Positions 41,455 to 50,747 of a stretch of 64,000 nucleotides of DNA are shown here, piece by piece (within the stretch, counting starts at the first letter, position 1; each line of letters starts with the position of its first letter). The stretch is taken from the NCBI GenBank assembly GCA_022539475.1, contig VCMS01000229.1, positions 24,912 to 88,911 on the forward strand. The letters run 5' to 3'. A program made the position numbers and the translations under genes. Source of the DNA: Gracilaria domingensis (Eukaryota > Rhodophyta > Florideophyceae > Gracilariales > Gracilariaceae). Below the pieces are notes generated by a model that did no database searches, was not told where the DNA came from, and was given only the letters and a program-made list of their open reading frames with translations.

Positions 41455-43153
41455 TTTGTGCGCAACTATCGAATTTCTTTGGGTATATTTTCAAGCTGAT
41501 GTTTCTTGCCAGATTAGCCTGGTATGCGGAAGTTGGACAAAAGGAAGGAATATCACGTGGCATTTTCGAAGGCCATCTGCTCTATGCATTGACACGACAG
41601 GCAGTTGATGACGTGCACCATGCACAGCCGCACCATGTATGGGTCTTACGGGAATGCTTGCCTGAAACACTCGCTACATATAACCGTCTCATATAGGAAA
41701 CAATTAGAAATCCATTTGGTCCGTTCGACATGTTTTGCAGATAAACTTGAGCGAACATGACAGACTTCATGTGCTTGATGGAATTGCAGTTTCAAAGGTA
41801 ACCCTTTTTGGACGGAAAGCTTTAGTCTGCACAATCCTTCCATATGAACAAATGCGCTCAAGAAAGCGACAGATTGTTCAATGAAAAATGAGAAAAGCGT
41901 ATAAACAAAGTAGTCAAAGACCTCCAAAAGAAAGAAGACATATTCCTGACATTTGTCCAACGTGATTTAGACTTGCTTTATCTCGGTCTCTAAAGCATTT
42001 TTCGTTCCCTATTAATGATGATGCTATTTCTCAACTTACTTCCATTGTTCTTATGTCTGATGGCGATAACAATTGAAACTGCTACACTTGAAACGTTACA
42101 AAAGCCAACGATTTGTGCGTTAGTTTCTAAAAGAAGAAGCTTAGGCGTTTGCTTTTGCCTTTGACTTAGAAGTATTGTCGAACATGGTTTAGAAACAAAC
42201 TGCACACAAATTTGACTGAATAATTGTAATAAACACAACGTTAACTAACAAAATAGAATTTGATTTCAAATTAGACGTACTTCTGTAGCATAATAAAGCC
42301 CGCTTAAGGTGAATTTGAAGGGCAAAGATTTTGTTACAATGCGGCAGGACAATCAAGAAATAATTTTCTTATGAATGAACTTTCAATTTTCAGATCATTG
42401 AAAGTTAATTGTTTGCAGAAGTGTGAATACATGCTTGTTTTCTATATCTGCATTCTTTTCTAAATTTGTCATCAACTCCTCCATAAAGCTAGAGCCAACT
42501 ATTCTACACTATTTAGAGTTTTAGAACTGCATTATAACGCAGAGTATTTGTTTCTTTTAAAATGTCTTAATTCGTTTTGATTAAATCGTGATATTTCTAA
42601 GAAAAGAATGGCTCTTGAATGATTTTGTGTCTTTATACATTTGCTATTGATCTCAATGCTCATTTGAGGTTAAATGTTCGGCTTTAACAATGGCGTTGGA
42701 GCAATGGCACCAGCAAGAAGATATCTTGCACAAAGTCGTAGTCAGATCGGAGCTTTGTGTACAGCAAGGCATGCCGGCCAACAGACAATATTATTTTCTG
42801 TTGTTTTTATGTAACTGTATTCATGGAAGAGCTACTATTCCATTTGGAATAGCACCTATTCCAAATGGAATAGCTCTTCCATGTACACTATTCCAAGGGA
42901 ATGTGTACATGGAAGAGATCTCTTCCATGTACCCGACAAGGGTTAAAAAAGCCAACCTCAGGTAGCTACCTAAGTGAAGAAGACCGAGCTTGAACTCCTC
43001 GACTCAGTCCACAAGCTTCAACCTGTTTGCTATTTTTCAACTGTTCTTCGAAAACCACAGTATTCAAAACAGTATTGAATTGCTGAAAGGTCCTAGTCGA
43101 CCTGTTTTAGTCGCAAGAGAATTTCTCCAAAAAGAATGTTTTGCTCACCAAAT
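41455..43153. other. AT-rich spacer, no gene seen; contains palindromes
   Basis: Long AT-rich stretch (especially 42240-42680) without supported ORFs. A 92-codon frame at 42690-42965 passes through the palindrome cluster at 42822-42932 and is not considered a gene. Confidence 0.5.
42822..42932. repeat. Chain of three long palindromes
   Basis: Hairpin 1: 42822-42852 pairs with 42856-42883 (28-bp stem, 3-base bulge, CAC loop), each arm itself carrying CTATTCC-type inner symmetry. Hairpin 2: 42881-42910, imperfect (ATGTACACTATTCC against GGGAATGTGTACAT). Palindrome 3: 42905-42932, a perfect 28-bp palindrome centred on GAGATCTC. The units share CATGGAAGAG and CTATTCC modules. Confidence 0.9.
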
Positions 43154-43274
43154 AGGGGTTTTTAACTAGGATTTCTGTCTTTATGAAATAAATCCCTCAT
43201 TGCAGGCCATTCTTAGATTTGAAATAAAGGTCGTTCTTGTCATTGACCCTTAGATTCAAACAGAGATCCGTGCC

Positions 43275-44501
43275 ATGGGAGACTCAGAACTACCTCTTCC
43301 TTTCTTCATGCTGCCTGAAATATGGCAGACTGCGTCCCACACCGAAATGCTGGTCCAACAGGGACTCATGTTGAACATGAAGCGCAATCAAGAGCATGGC
43401 CAAAACAGCGATGGTGATAGCTCGGAATCTGACACAAACGGCCCCGGCAAGGACAACGCGATTGCAGGAGTCAAATCGCTCTATGCACGTCGTACTGCAT
43501 CACATGTTTACAAATGCATGCGTTTGGAGGATCCAGATGATCGTCTCTTTGAACGCACAGTCCATGTCAGCGTAGAAGAGTTTGACGAGTTGTATGCGGT
43601 TACAAAGAGCCACCTGGAGGAACCTTTCAACGTTCGAAATGAACATACACTACCTAACCGTGTCCCTCGACGACGACGTTTGTCGGCAGAAGAGATGCTT
43701 TTCCTACTACTTGATATTCTGGGTGGTTCAAACGAAGGCGGTCTTGGAGTACAGCGTTACGGGCATGTATATGGCATATCAACGGGGACAGTTTCAAACT
43801 ACTTTCGACATGCCTTGTTCGCCCTGTACAAAACATTAAAGGAGATCCAACCACCACTGATTTCATGGCCGCTATCTGAGGAAAGGAGTGACATGGAGGG
43901 TCTCATACTGGGGTTTCCAAAGTGTGTCTTTTTTATTGACGGCAACAAAACCAAGAGATGGCGTCCAGTAGACAATCACGAACAAGAAAGGGCTTACGAT
44001 GGATATAAGAGGGCCCACGTCTGGTCAATTCTTGTGTACTGTGACCTCTACGGTAGGTTTATTAGATTAGAGATCAGCGACAAAGGCGCCGAAAGCGACA
44101 GGACCTTATATACAAACTCGAGTGTGTACCTTCATGCCGAGCAATACCTTGAAGATGGTCAACATGGCATGGCGGACATGGGATTTGGAGGAGATGGGAA
44201 ACTTGTTGTTCCGTTTAAGCGAAACGAAAGCACAAACTGGATGCATCGTGTGTCGTACAATCGATATATTCGTACTCAACGAATGGTAAATGAATGGGGA
44301 ATAGGCCACATTAACAACCGGTATCGCATCTTTTTAGGACGATGGCCCTTTGAGAAGTCCTTGATCGCTTACGAAACAGCCGCTCTACTATCAAACTGGA
44401 GTTTTAGGCGTCGCGGATTTGCCTTGATGACAAAAGAGATGTACGAACGGAAACTAGAGGCGCACAGAAACAGAACGTCTTCTGAAGAAGATGAACCTTA
44501 A
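43275..44501 (+). CDS. PIF/Harbinger transposase (DDE_Tnp_4 type), intact
   Basis: 408 residues from an ATG 121 bp inside the left end. After a variable N-terminus comes the helix-turn-helix-like segment (R-Y-G-H-V-Y-G-I-S-T-G-T-V-S-N-Y-F-R). The catalytic region has C-V-F-F-I-D-G-N-K (first Asp), an E-I-S-D-K-G-A-E-S-D-R-T strand, G-M-A-D-M-G-F-G-G-D (second Asp) and R-M-V-N-E-W-G-I-G-H-I-N-N-R (Glu). There are no internal stops, so it could be active if expressed. It is a different subfamily from the two other Harbinger-like transposases in the window (16081 and 63295). The TAA stop (44499-44501) lies in the left arm of the central hairpin. Confidence 0.92.
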   Translation: MGDSELPLPFFMLPEIWQTASHTEMLVQQGLMLNMKRNQEHGQNSDGDSSESDTNGPGKDNAIAGVKSLYARRTASHVYKCMRLEDPDDRLFERTVHVSVEEFDELYAVTKSHLEEPFNVRNEHTLPNRVPRRRRLSAEEMLFLLLDILGGSNEGGLGVQRYGHVYGISTGTVSNYFRHALFALYKTLKEIQPPLISWPLSEERSDMEGLILGFPKCVFFIDGNKTKRWRPVDNHEQERAYDGYKRAHVWSILVYCDLYGRFIRLEISDKGAESDRTLYTNSSVYLHAEQYLEDGQHGMADMGFGGDGKLVVPFKRNESTNWMHRVSYNRYIRTQRMVNEWGIGHINNRYRIFLGRWPFEKSLIAYETAALLSNWSFRRRGFALMTKEMYERKLEAHRNRTSSEEDEP

Positions 44502-44629
44502 GTAAAGTGCAAGAGCCTGGCGAGCGCAAAGTCTGCAGCGAAGGAGCCGAGGCGACCGAGCTTGCGAGGGAGCCGAAGGCGACTGAGCGAAGGACTTTGC
44601 GCGAGCCATGGCTCGCGCACTTTACTTAA
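44498..44629. terminator. GC-rich hairpin between convergent Harbinger ORFs
   Basis: Arms 44498-44533 and 44593-44629 are near-complete reverse complements (TTAAGTAAAGTGC at both outer ends). The right arm contains a perfect 20-bp palindrome at 44599-44618. The loop is made of GAGGCGACCGAGC/GAAGGCGACTGAGCG-type repeats. It starts at the transposase stop codon and lies between converging genes, so a two-way transcription end or RNA-stability element is plausible. Confidence 0.55.
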
Positions 44630-44671
44630 TCAAGGTACCCGAATCAAGAAAGACCGCTCCCGCATGAACCT

Positions 44672-45883
44672 CTATATCTGATCCAGACAAGTCTGTTCCT
44701 CTCTTGCAGACCCTGGACACTCTGCATCACTTTCAAGGGTGGTAGCTTCCAAAGTGCGATTTTCCGCTGTCGCATTGCTCGGCGCAGTTCCGCCAACCGA
44801 ACTAGTAGCTTCCACGAATGCGTCCATGGTCAACGGTTCCGAAGCGATGGGCGGGGGAAGAGGTGTCTCAGGCTCCGGAGCGGTCAGGTTCTGACTCTGT
44901 GCGTAAAGACTGACGAGGATACCAAACTGTTCACTTTGTCTTCTTTGCAAAGCTGCACTAGCCGCCGCAGCGTTTGCAATGCGTGTTTGAGCCCTAACGC
45001 TCTGGAGATCAGCTGCGGATCTACGTCGTTCTCGAGCTTCACGGACTGCTTAACGCCGCTTTTTGTCTTCTTCAAAGGTAGCCTTGCGCTCACGGTTACG
45101 CTTGAGCTTTTGCGCGCGTGATTCTTTTGCTTTCTTCAAAGCAGTCTTGGCATCGTCATCGGTTGTAAGTGCCTTGCGGTTGGCATCGTGCTTGTAGTCC
45201 AATAAAGCCTGATCCAACAAATGCTGTGCATCTCCTTCTACACCCTTTGGGGCCGCCACAGGACCATCGTCATCGTTGTGCGAGAGAGACGCAACTTGAA
45301 CCTTCTTTACCATTTCGCCAACGTTCTTCGCAACGTGCATAACGTTTTCGGTTGTAATTTTCGACATGTACTCTTTGCGCCATGCTATGCCGTAAGTGTT
45401 GGTTTCATGCAGGATTTCGTTGTCTGGAACATGACGCATTTGTGCGTTTTTGGCTACTGATAGACATGTCTTTTCCAGGGTCTTCAATTTTTGGAGAGGA
45501 GCTTGAAGCGCGATTAGTTGTCGAATGACCCATGTCTTCTCGACCTTATTCATCACGAAGCGCTTGTTGTGCGCTTTTGAAGGTGTTAAGTTTGAAGGTG
45601 CGCTTGAGCGCGAGGAGACACTTGCCGAGGTAGTAGGAGGAGCAGTTGGTGGCGCAACTGCGTTTTGCGAATCATTGCTGTTCATTTTGGCGTTCGATGG
45701 TGGTGGAATGTTGGAATTTGGTGTGAGTGTTGGTGGAAGTGGTGGCACCATGGACGAGGGTGCACACCATGAGAGGAGGTAAGGAAAGAAGCTCATACAG
45801 GTTTGCCTCAAAGATGGGAATCGCGGGGTTAATCTTGTCTTTATTTTGAAATAAAGGAAAGAGCTTGATCGTAATTTAAACAC
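44672..45883 (-). pseudogene. PIF/Harbinger second ORF with one stop codon
   Basis: The minus-strand frame is open from 45883 to 44672 except for one TAA at 45050-45052 (context CGT-TAA-GCA, one C-to-T change from Gln). The protein is likely to start at an ATG at 45685 or 45751. It has a Pro/Ser-rich N-terminus, a middle part beginning K-V-E-K-T-W-V-I-R-Q-L, a very basic stretch (K-L-K-R-N-R-E-R-K), an Ala-rich coiled coil and an acidic tail. In this superfamily the second protein binds DNA through a Myb/SANT domain and helps the transposase; a clear Myb signature is not visible here. The truncated 5' product would lack the coiled coil. Confidence 0.65.
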
Positions 45884-45951
45884 AGCAGTGGTTCAGAACA
45901 AGCCTTAGTCCGAACATAAGGGCCAAAACACCTTAATTAAAAACCCCTAAT

Positions 45952-46987
45952 AGCTCTGAACTCGGAGCATTGACCTAACTGTCAAGCAAGACCCAAATCT
46001 GCACTAATTTGAGGATGTTCGCATCTTTCTCTATTCTCTATTCAAAAGGGGGCCTTCTATGAGAGAAAAACTAAGACCTAATGTTACAATCTCCTAATTT
46101 GCGATCCCCGTCGTGACACCCCAAAACGGAAAACTCATCTTGTCCTTTCCCTGCTTATGCGAGGTTTGTAAGATGCCGAACAACTTCACATCCTTGGACG
46201 TCTTATCAAAGACATTGGTTCCCTTTTTATCGTTCTCAACCTCACAAGAGTCTTTTGTACTGTAACGCGATAACGAAATGTCTGTCAAGAGCAACACGTA
46301 TACGTTCAGATAACACCGCGGAACATATTTTGGGCCTTGAGCACTATCGGTCCACGCACCAAGATGTCGTGCTCTCAAGGACCACATCTTCATCATGTGT
46401 TCTTTCGAGTCGACGATATATCCAGCGAGAAGTAACTAAATAACGGGCATTGATACGCCACCACCTCTTCATATTCGCATGGTAATCATGCAGCCAAGAG
46501 CTAGGAGGATGCCCCTGACCATTACGATTTTCTGCCGCGCAAGTTGTGTTCTGCGCAAGTGCTTTCGCTGTGCTCCACAGCTAACCTTGCAGTCCCGATA
46601 CAATACTAAATTCTAGTTACAATAGGCTTTCTACCGCATTCCTGACAATGCTGACCCTCGCCAACGCATCTGGAAAAGCCAAGAACACAAAACGATAAGT
46701 GGTTCAAAACAGAGTTTACTCTTTTGCCCTACACTCGTCACATACGAGACAGTTTGTCAATGTTTTCGACGATGGGCATATGCACGTTCTTGCTCGTGTA
46801 CGGGTGCTTGCAGTATCATTCATTTACGTCTCATTTTTGTCCACGGTTCAAGATAAACCCTCGCAGATATTCGTTTCCTTCTCACGAAAGTGAATCAACG
46901 CGACTCTTCATTTGCTTCTATTGAGATGCGAAACCCGACACCTTACAGGCATCTCGATGCTGAACGGATTCAGTGCCACGGAAAGGA
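45952..46987. other. Intergenic stretch, no gene seen
   Basis: Small ORFs on both strands (the largest a 100-codon minus-strand frame at 46094-46396) show no domain. It ends with the promoter of the PI-PLC-like gene. Confidence 0.5.
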
Positions 46988-46994
46988 TATAAAA
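46988..46994 (+). promoter_or_regulatory. TATA box of the PI-PLC-like gene
   Basis: TATAAAA, 116 bp before the ATG at 47104. Confidence 0.75.
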
Positions 46995-47103
46995 GCTATC
47001 GCTTCAACTTCGTTCGACACATACACACACGCAGATTTCATGCAAGCATCCTGAAAGCCCAACTTGAATTCGATCCTTCGCCGTTGACTCTCAGAATTCC
47101 ACC

Positions 47104-48546
47104 ATGAGCGGGTACGACTCAATCCCAGCTACCCACATTAGAACTAGTACTGACGAGAACACGGAGTTGGTGAGCGGGGAGCCCCGGCCGGCACGCGCGA
47201 GAAAATCTTTACGTCTCCAGGTTGCTTTTGTCACCGTTGCCACGACATGTGTCTTTGCCATTCTGTTCATTCACGGTCGTCCAAACTCTAGCTTTGTGAA
47301 CCGTCTAGCCGATTTCGCTTCTACTCCGCGCTCGATATTTCAAGGTTTATTGAACCATTTAGCATTCTTTTCTTCTAATTCGAAGGTAACGATTTTTGAC
47401 GAAGAATTGCAGTCTGGAGGAGTGTTGTCGACTTCAACTAGTGTTCAATCATGGCTTCCGCCGGCCGTGGAAGACTGGATGTCCGAAGTGCCTGATAGCA
47501 AATCTGTGGCCCATTTATCTATCCCAGGCACTCATGATTCGGGGGCGCGTTACGGTGGAGTAGCTTGTGAAGCACAAGTCTGGTCCATTACAGATCAGCT
47601 TAGAGCTGGAATTCGGTTCTTTGACATACGTTGTCGTCGTGCTGGTACGGTATTCGCGATACATCATGGTCCTTGCTTCCAGGAGATTTTTTTCGGTGAT
47701 GTGTTAGTTGCAGTGCGAGATTTTCTGGCCTCCCACGACAACGAGTTTGTTATTATGAACGTGCAAGAAAACCATACACCAATGGACGGATCCGACTCGT
47801 TTACATCGATTTGGGCTACGTACATGTCAAAGTTCGGGTACCTGTTTGTTGATGCACGGACCTCCATTCCTACTGTAGGAGAAGTTCGCGGGAAGATTCT
47901 TGCGTTGCGACCGACTTGGTTATCAGACAAGGGAATTGCTTGGACTGATTCGCTTGTAGACGCCCAAAACACCTTTAAGGTGTATTTGCTGCCATTTGAC
48001 AAGCCCGTAGGCTCTGACACAGCTTCTATGGCCGAGAAATTGGATTTGATCGGGGCTCAACTGAATCGAGCAACAACATCGTCTAAGCTAATACTAAATT
48101 TTCTATCAGGAGCCCAGGGCATGACACCGATTGACGTCGCCGGGTATAGTAATGAATATACGTACAACCATATTGGCACGGGCGAAGGAACTTTGCGTAC
48201 TGGCGTTGTCATCATGGACTTTCCTGGAGAACGGCTTGTGTATCGAATCATTAAGACCAATTTCGAAGCTCAGGGATACTGTGACTCGTTCACGTTCCGT
48301 ACTGAAAGCGATAAGACTTGGGCTGAGTTTAGACTGCCGCAGGCGGTTGTAGGAACTTCGATTTACATCAGGGGTGGTGCTTACGCCCGCTATGTATTTC
48401 CCAAATGCCACCGTGCCACATGGACGGATTTGAATTTCGTCTGTGGCTCCCACCACCACTGGATAGTTTCTGGACATTGGGACGCTGATGCTTGGTGTCA
48501 TAGCAGCAATACCGACCAGGCTTATCTTGTTGTCGGGAAGAAGTAA
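47104..48546 (+). CDS. Membrane-anchored PI-PLC X-domain protein
   Basis: 480 residues. An N-terminal cytosolic stretch with R-A-R-K precedes a single membrane segment (residues about 37-56, R-L-Q-V-A-F-V-T-V-A-T-T-C-V-F-A-I-L-F-I), so the enzyme domain would face the lumen or outside. The bacterial-type PI-PLC core starts at A-H-L-S-I-P-G-T-H-D-S-G (His144), then F-F-D-I-R-C-R (172-178) and A-I-H-H-G-P with the second catalytic His (187 or 188). P-T-V-G-E-V-R-G-K-I-L-A follows. This family cleaves phosphatidylinositol or GPI anchors to cyclic inositol phosphate. The last 90 residues form an extra Cys/His-rich domain (S-H-H-H-W-I-V-S-G-H-W-D). No intron; promoter TATA box present. Confidence 0.9.
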   Translation: MSGYDSIPATHIRTSTDENTELVSGEPRPARARKSLRLQVAFVTVATTCVFAILFIHGRPNSSFVNRLADFASTPRSIFQGLLNHLAFFSSNSKVTIFDEELQSGGVLSTSTSVQSWLPPAVEDWMSEVPDSKSVAHLSIPGTHDSGARYGGVACEAQVWSITDQLRAGIRFFDIRCRRAGTVFAIHHGPCFQEIFFGDVLVAVRDFLASHDNEFVIMNVQENHTPMDGSDSFTSIWATYMSKFGYLFVDARTSIPTVGEVRGKILALRPTWLSDKGIAWTDSLVDAQNTFKVYLLPFDKPVGSDTASMAEKLDLIGAQLNRATTSSKLILNFLSGAQGMTPIDVAGYSNEYTYNHIGTGEGTLRTGVVIMDFPGERLVYRIIKTNFEAQGYCDSFTFRTESDKTWAEFRLPQAVVGTSIYIRGGAYARYVFPKCHRATWTDLNFVCGSHHHWIVSGHWDADAWCHSSNTDQAYLVVGKK

Positions 48547-48789
48547 ATGTACGATTGGCCAGAGTTCATTGCGATATGCTACTCAAAATTTGTCATGGCT
48601 TTGCGCCAAAAAGAGACAGTTGGCTAGTTTCTTTGCAGTTTTTAGCTCAGATTAGATCAAATCTATTTTTAGTTAGGATAACGTCGCCAACTTTGCCTTG
48701 AAAATGTTTTTGGAGCTGATATCATTAATTATTATTTTGTTGCATTGGTTCAGCTCTTAGAGCGATCTTTACTATTTGACCGGAGGAAG

Positions 48790-49322
48790 CAGGCCCGTAT
48801 TTGTGACTGACTGACTTGATAGGTATATAAATGACTATTGACTGACTGACTCACTAGCATATGCGCTAAAATTCTAGTCACATTTAGTCATTTTCAGTAC
48901 ATATGGCCAGGAATACACGTTTCATATTCATAACCACTCATAATTCTACACATGTGTAACATAATAGCTTAAATGGTTCTCATATTAAGTTTAAGTTTTA
49001 TTTTCACTAAAAATAGTATAAACAGTTAACTAGTGGCCAAGATATAAAAATTTTCAATTTTTTGCTAATTTTAAAAACGTTTTAAAAATCTTTGAAGTTT
49101 GATAATAACATTCTTTAGAACACATACACATGGTGAAGAGCATAAAGAAGTTGACATATATACTTGTATAACTTAAAAGAAGCGCAGCGCAGTTTAATTT
49201 CTAAGCAAATACGCTTAGAAAAGAACAAAGGAAAATGTGACTAAATATGACTGACTTCGAAATTTTTTAAATGGCTTTGACTTTTTGACTTGGTCAAAAA
49301 TCTAGTCACAAATACGGCCCCA
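48790..49322. mobile_element. Non-autonomous hAT element related to hAT-1
   Basis: The left end is CAGGCCCGTATTTGTGACTG, almost the same as hAT-1's left end; the right end on the opposite strand is TGGGGCCGTATTTGTGACTA. The 8-bp flanks are GGAGGAAG (48782-48789) and GCAGGAAG (49323-49330), 7 of 8 identical. The 533-bp AT-rich interior has GACTGACTGACT repeats near both ends and no ORF, so it must depend on a transposase such as that of hAT-1. Confidence 0.88.
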
Positions 49323-49330
49323 GCAGGAAG

Positions 49331-50078
49331 GTGAACTAGTAAACACTAGAGACAATCGAAAGATTACAGAATAATCAAACTGCATGTGTATCGTGAAGAT
49401 ATCACACGTCCAAGGGTATGGGAGGGTGGGTGATCAAATCCACTAAGACGACTACAACAAGTTCCAGGGGTGCATGACGTATTGATGCTTCTGGCTGGCA
49501 GAGCGCGGTTTGCCGCCAAGCTGTGTGCTCGCGAAGCACATTTTGTACTATTTGGCGGAAAACAGATGCAGCAAAGATCCAAGTCGCAGCACCCAATTTC
49601 CAATAAATCCACTTCCTGGTTCTCGGAAAATTGAAAGACATGTCTTATCTCGCCTAAAACAGAAAACGAGGATGATATGAATTGACAAAAAGTATTTAAA
49701 CCTGTTCGCAAATATATTCAAAGTCACTGGCGAGAAACCTGCAGCTTTGAAAAAAAGCGCCCATGAATTTTTTGTCGATGGACATAAAGCTGATTCTCCT
49801 GACTCATTTACTGTGGAGTTGGACAGAGGGTGTTGAAGGTGGTCAACTTGGCGCAAGGAAATTATAATTTTAGGATGGAAAGATCACGAACGGAACCACA
49901 CAACGTTGATATCACTTGTGTTGACGACTACATCCTGATGCAGGGTGCTGGGTCGAACTCAGCGAAATGCTGAAGAGGCAATCTAGTGCTCTCAAGGAGA
50001 GAGCCTTCTAGTAGATGTAGATCATTGGTAATTTGAGGTACAACTAAGAATCAATCCAGCCCCATGGAGCTTAAACAA
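49331..50078. other. Intergenic stretch, no gene seen
   Basis: Overlapping minus-strand frames at 49364-49856 have no recognised domain and no good start signal. Nothing else is supported. Confidence 0.45.
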
Positions 50079-50747
50079 TCACTGCTTCTTCACCACAACG
50101 TACATGCCCTTTGTCTCCGGCCAATATTGCGCAACAAACGATTGGCAAACAACGCATCCAGCCTGCTCGATGACCTTGTAGTACTCCTCTTTTCTGTACT
50201 CAAAAGACTTGATGCGAACTGAAAATAATCCCATCCCTCCTTGTCGTAAGTGACTGAGAATTGTAATCAAAGCCTCCGGTCCACAATGACCCTCGAAAAA
50301 CACTGCGCTGCACAACACATAGTCCGCACTTTCATTCCGCACAGGGACTTCTCCGAAGAAGTCTCCGACGTGCAACTCGTCAAATACGTTTTTCTTTCGC
50401 GCTTGTTCCAGCATTCCCTCGTGAAGATCGTAACCAATGAGGCGAATTGGAAGAGATTCTTTCTCCGCGAGTTTTCGCAACAAACTTGCGGGTACGCCAG
50501 TACCGCATCCAGCGTCTACTATGACGGGCACGTCACCAGACGTGTAGTTGCTTTTGATGAGACTGAACATTTTGTTGCTCACCACGCCCCAAAGCAAATT
50601 GTCGTCCATCGGAATATGTTCATCATATGTGGGAGCCCATTTGTTGTACGCATCAGCTTTCTGCTCTGGCGTTGCATCTGAAGCCGTAATACGGTGCAGC
50701 TCAACTTTTTCCTTACCGTCCTCGATTCCGTAATTCGTCTCCTGCAT
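50079..50747 (-). CDS. Class I SAM methyltransferase, METTL27/WBSCR27-like
   Basis: 222 residues, a usual length for this family. The N-terminus has Y-N-K-W-A-P-T-Y-D-E-H, the family signature for small soluble methyltransferases of the WBSCR27 type. Motif I is V-I-V-D-A-G-C-G-T-G-V-P-A, followed by L-I-G-Y-D-L-H-E-G-M-L-E-Q-A-R (post-I, with the acidic residue binding the SAM ribose), A-D-Y-V-L-C-S-A-V-F (motif II) and L-R-Q-G-G-M-G-L-F-S-V-R (motif III). It has no signal peptide or membrane segment, so it is likely cytosolic, unlike its secretory neighbours. The substrate is unknown. Confidence 0.88.
   Translation of the reverse strand: MQETNYGIEDGKEKVELHRITASDATPEQKADAYNKWAPTYDEHIPMDDNLLWGVVSNKMFSLIKSNYTSGDVPVIVDAGCGTGVPASLLRKLAEKESLPIRLIGYDLHEGMLEQARKKNVFDELHVGDFFGEVPVRNESADYVLCSAVFFEGHCGPEALITILSHLRQGGMGLFSVRIKSFEYRKEEYYKVIEQAGCVVCQSFVAQYWPETKGMYVVVKKQ

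Larger units (their letters stand above)
43154..45948 (+). mobile_element. PIF/Harbinger-type transposon, nearly intact
   Basis: The ends are AGGGGTTTTTAACTA on the left (43154 on) and AGGGGTTTTTAATTA on the opposite strand at the right (ending 45948), with the 3-bp flank AAT on both sides (43151-43153, 45949-45951). A 3-bp target duplication and two convergent ORFs, transposase on plus and a basic accessory protein on minus, fit PIF/Harbinger. The 2795-bp element has an intact transposase and one stop in the second ORF. A GC-rich hairpin separates the converging ORFs. Confidence 0.82.

Noticed and set aside
42690-42965. 92-codon ORF
   Set aside because: It reads through the palindrome chain, so its residues are dictated by DNA symmetry rather than a protein.
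45221-45782. Plus-strand ORFs over the Harbinger second ORF
   Set aside because: Mirror images of the minus-strand frame; no motifs.
50250-50681. 143-codon plus-strand ORF over the METTL27-like gene
   Set aside because: The minus strand has all methyltransferase motifs; this is its shadow.
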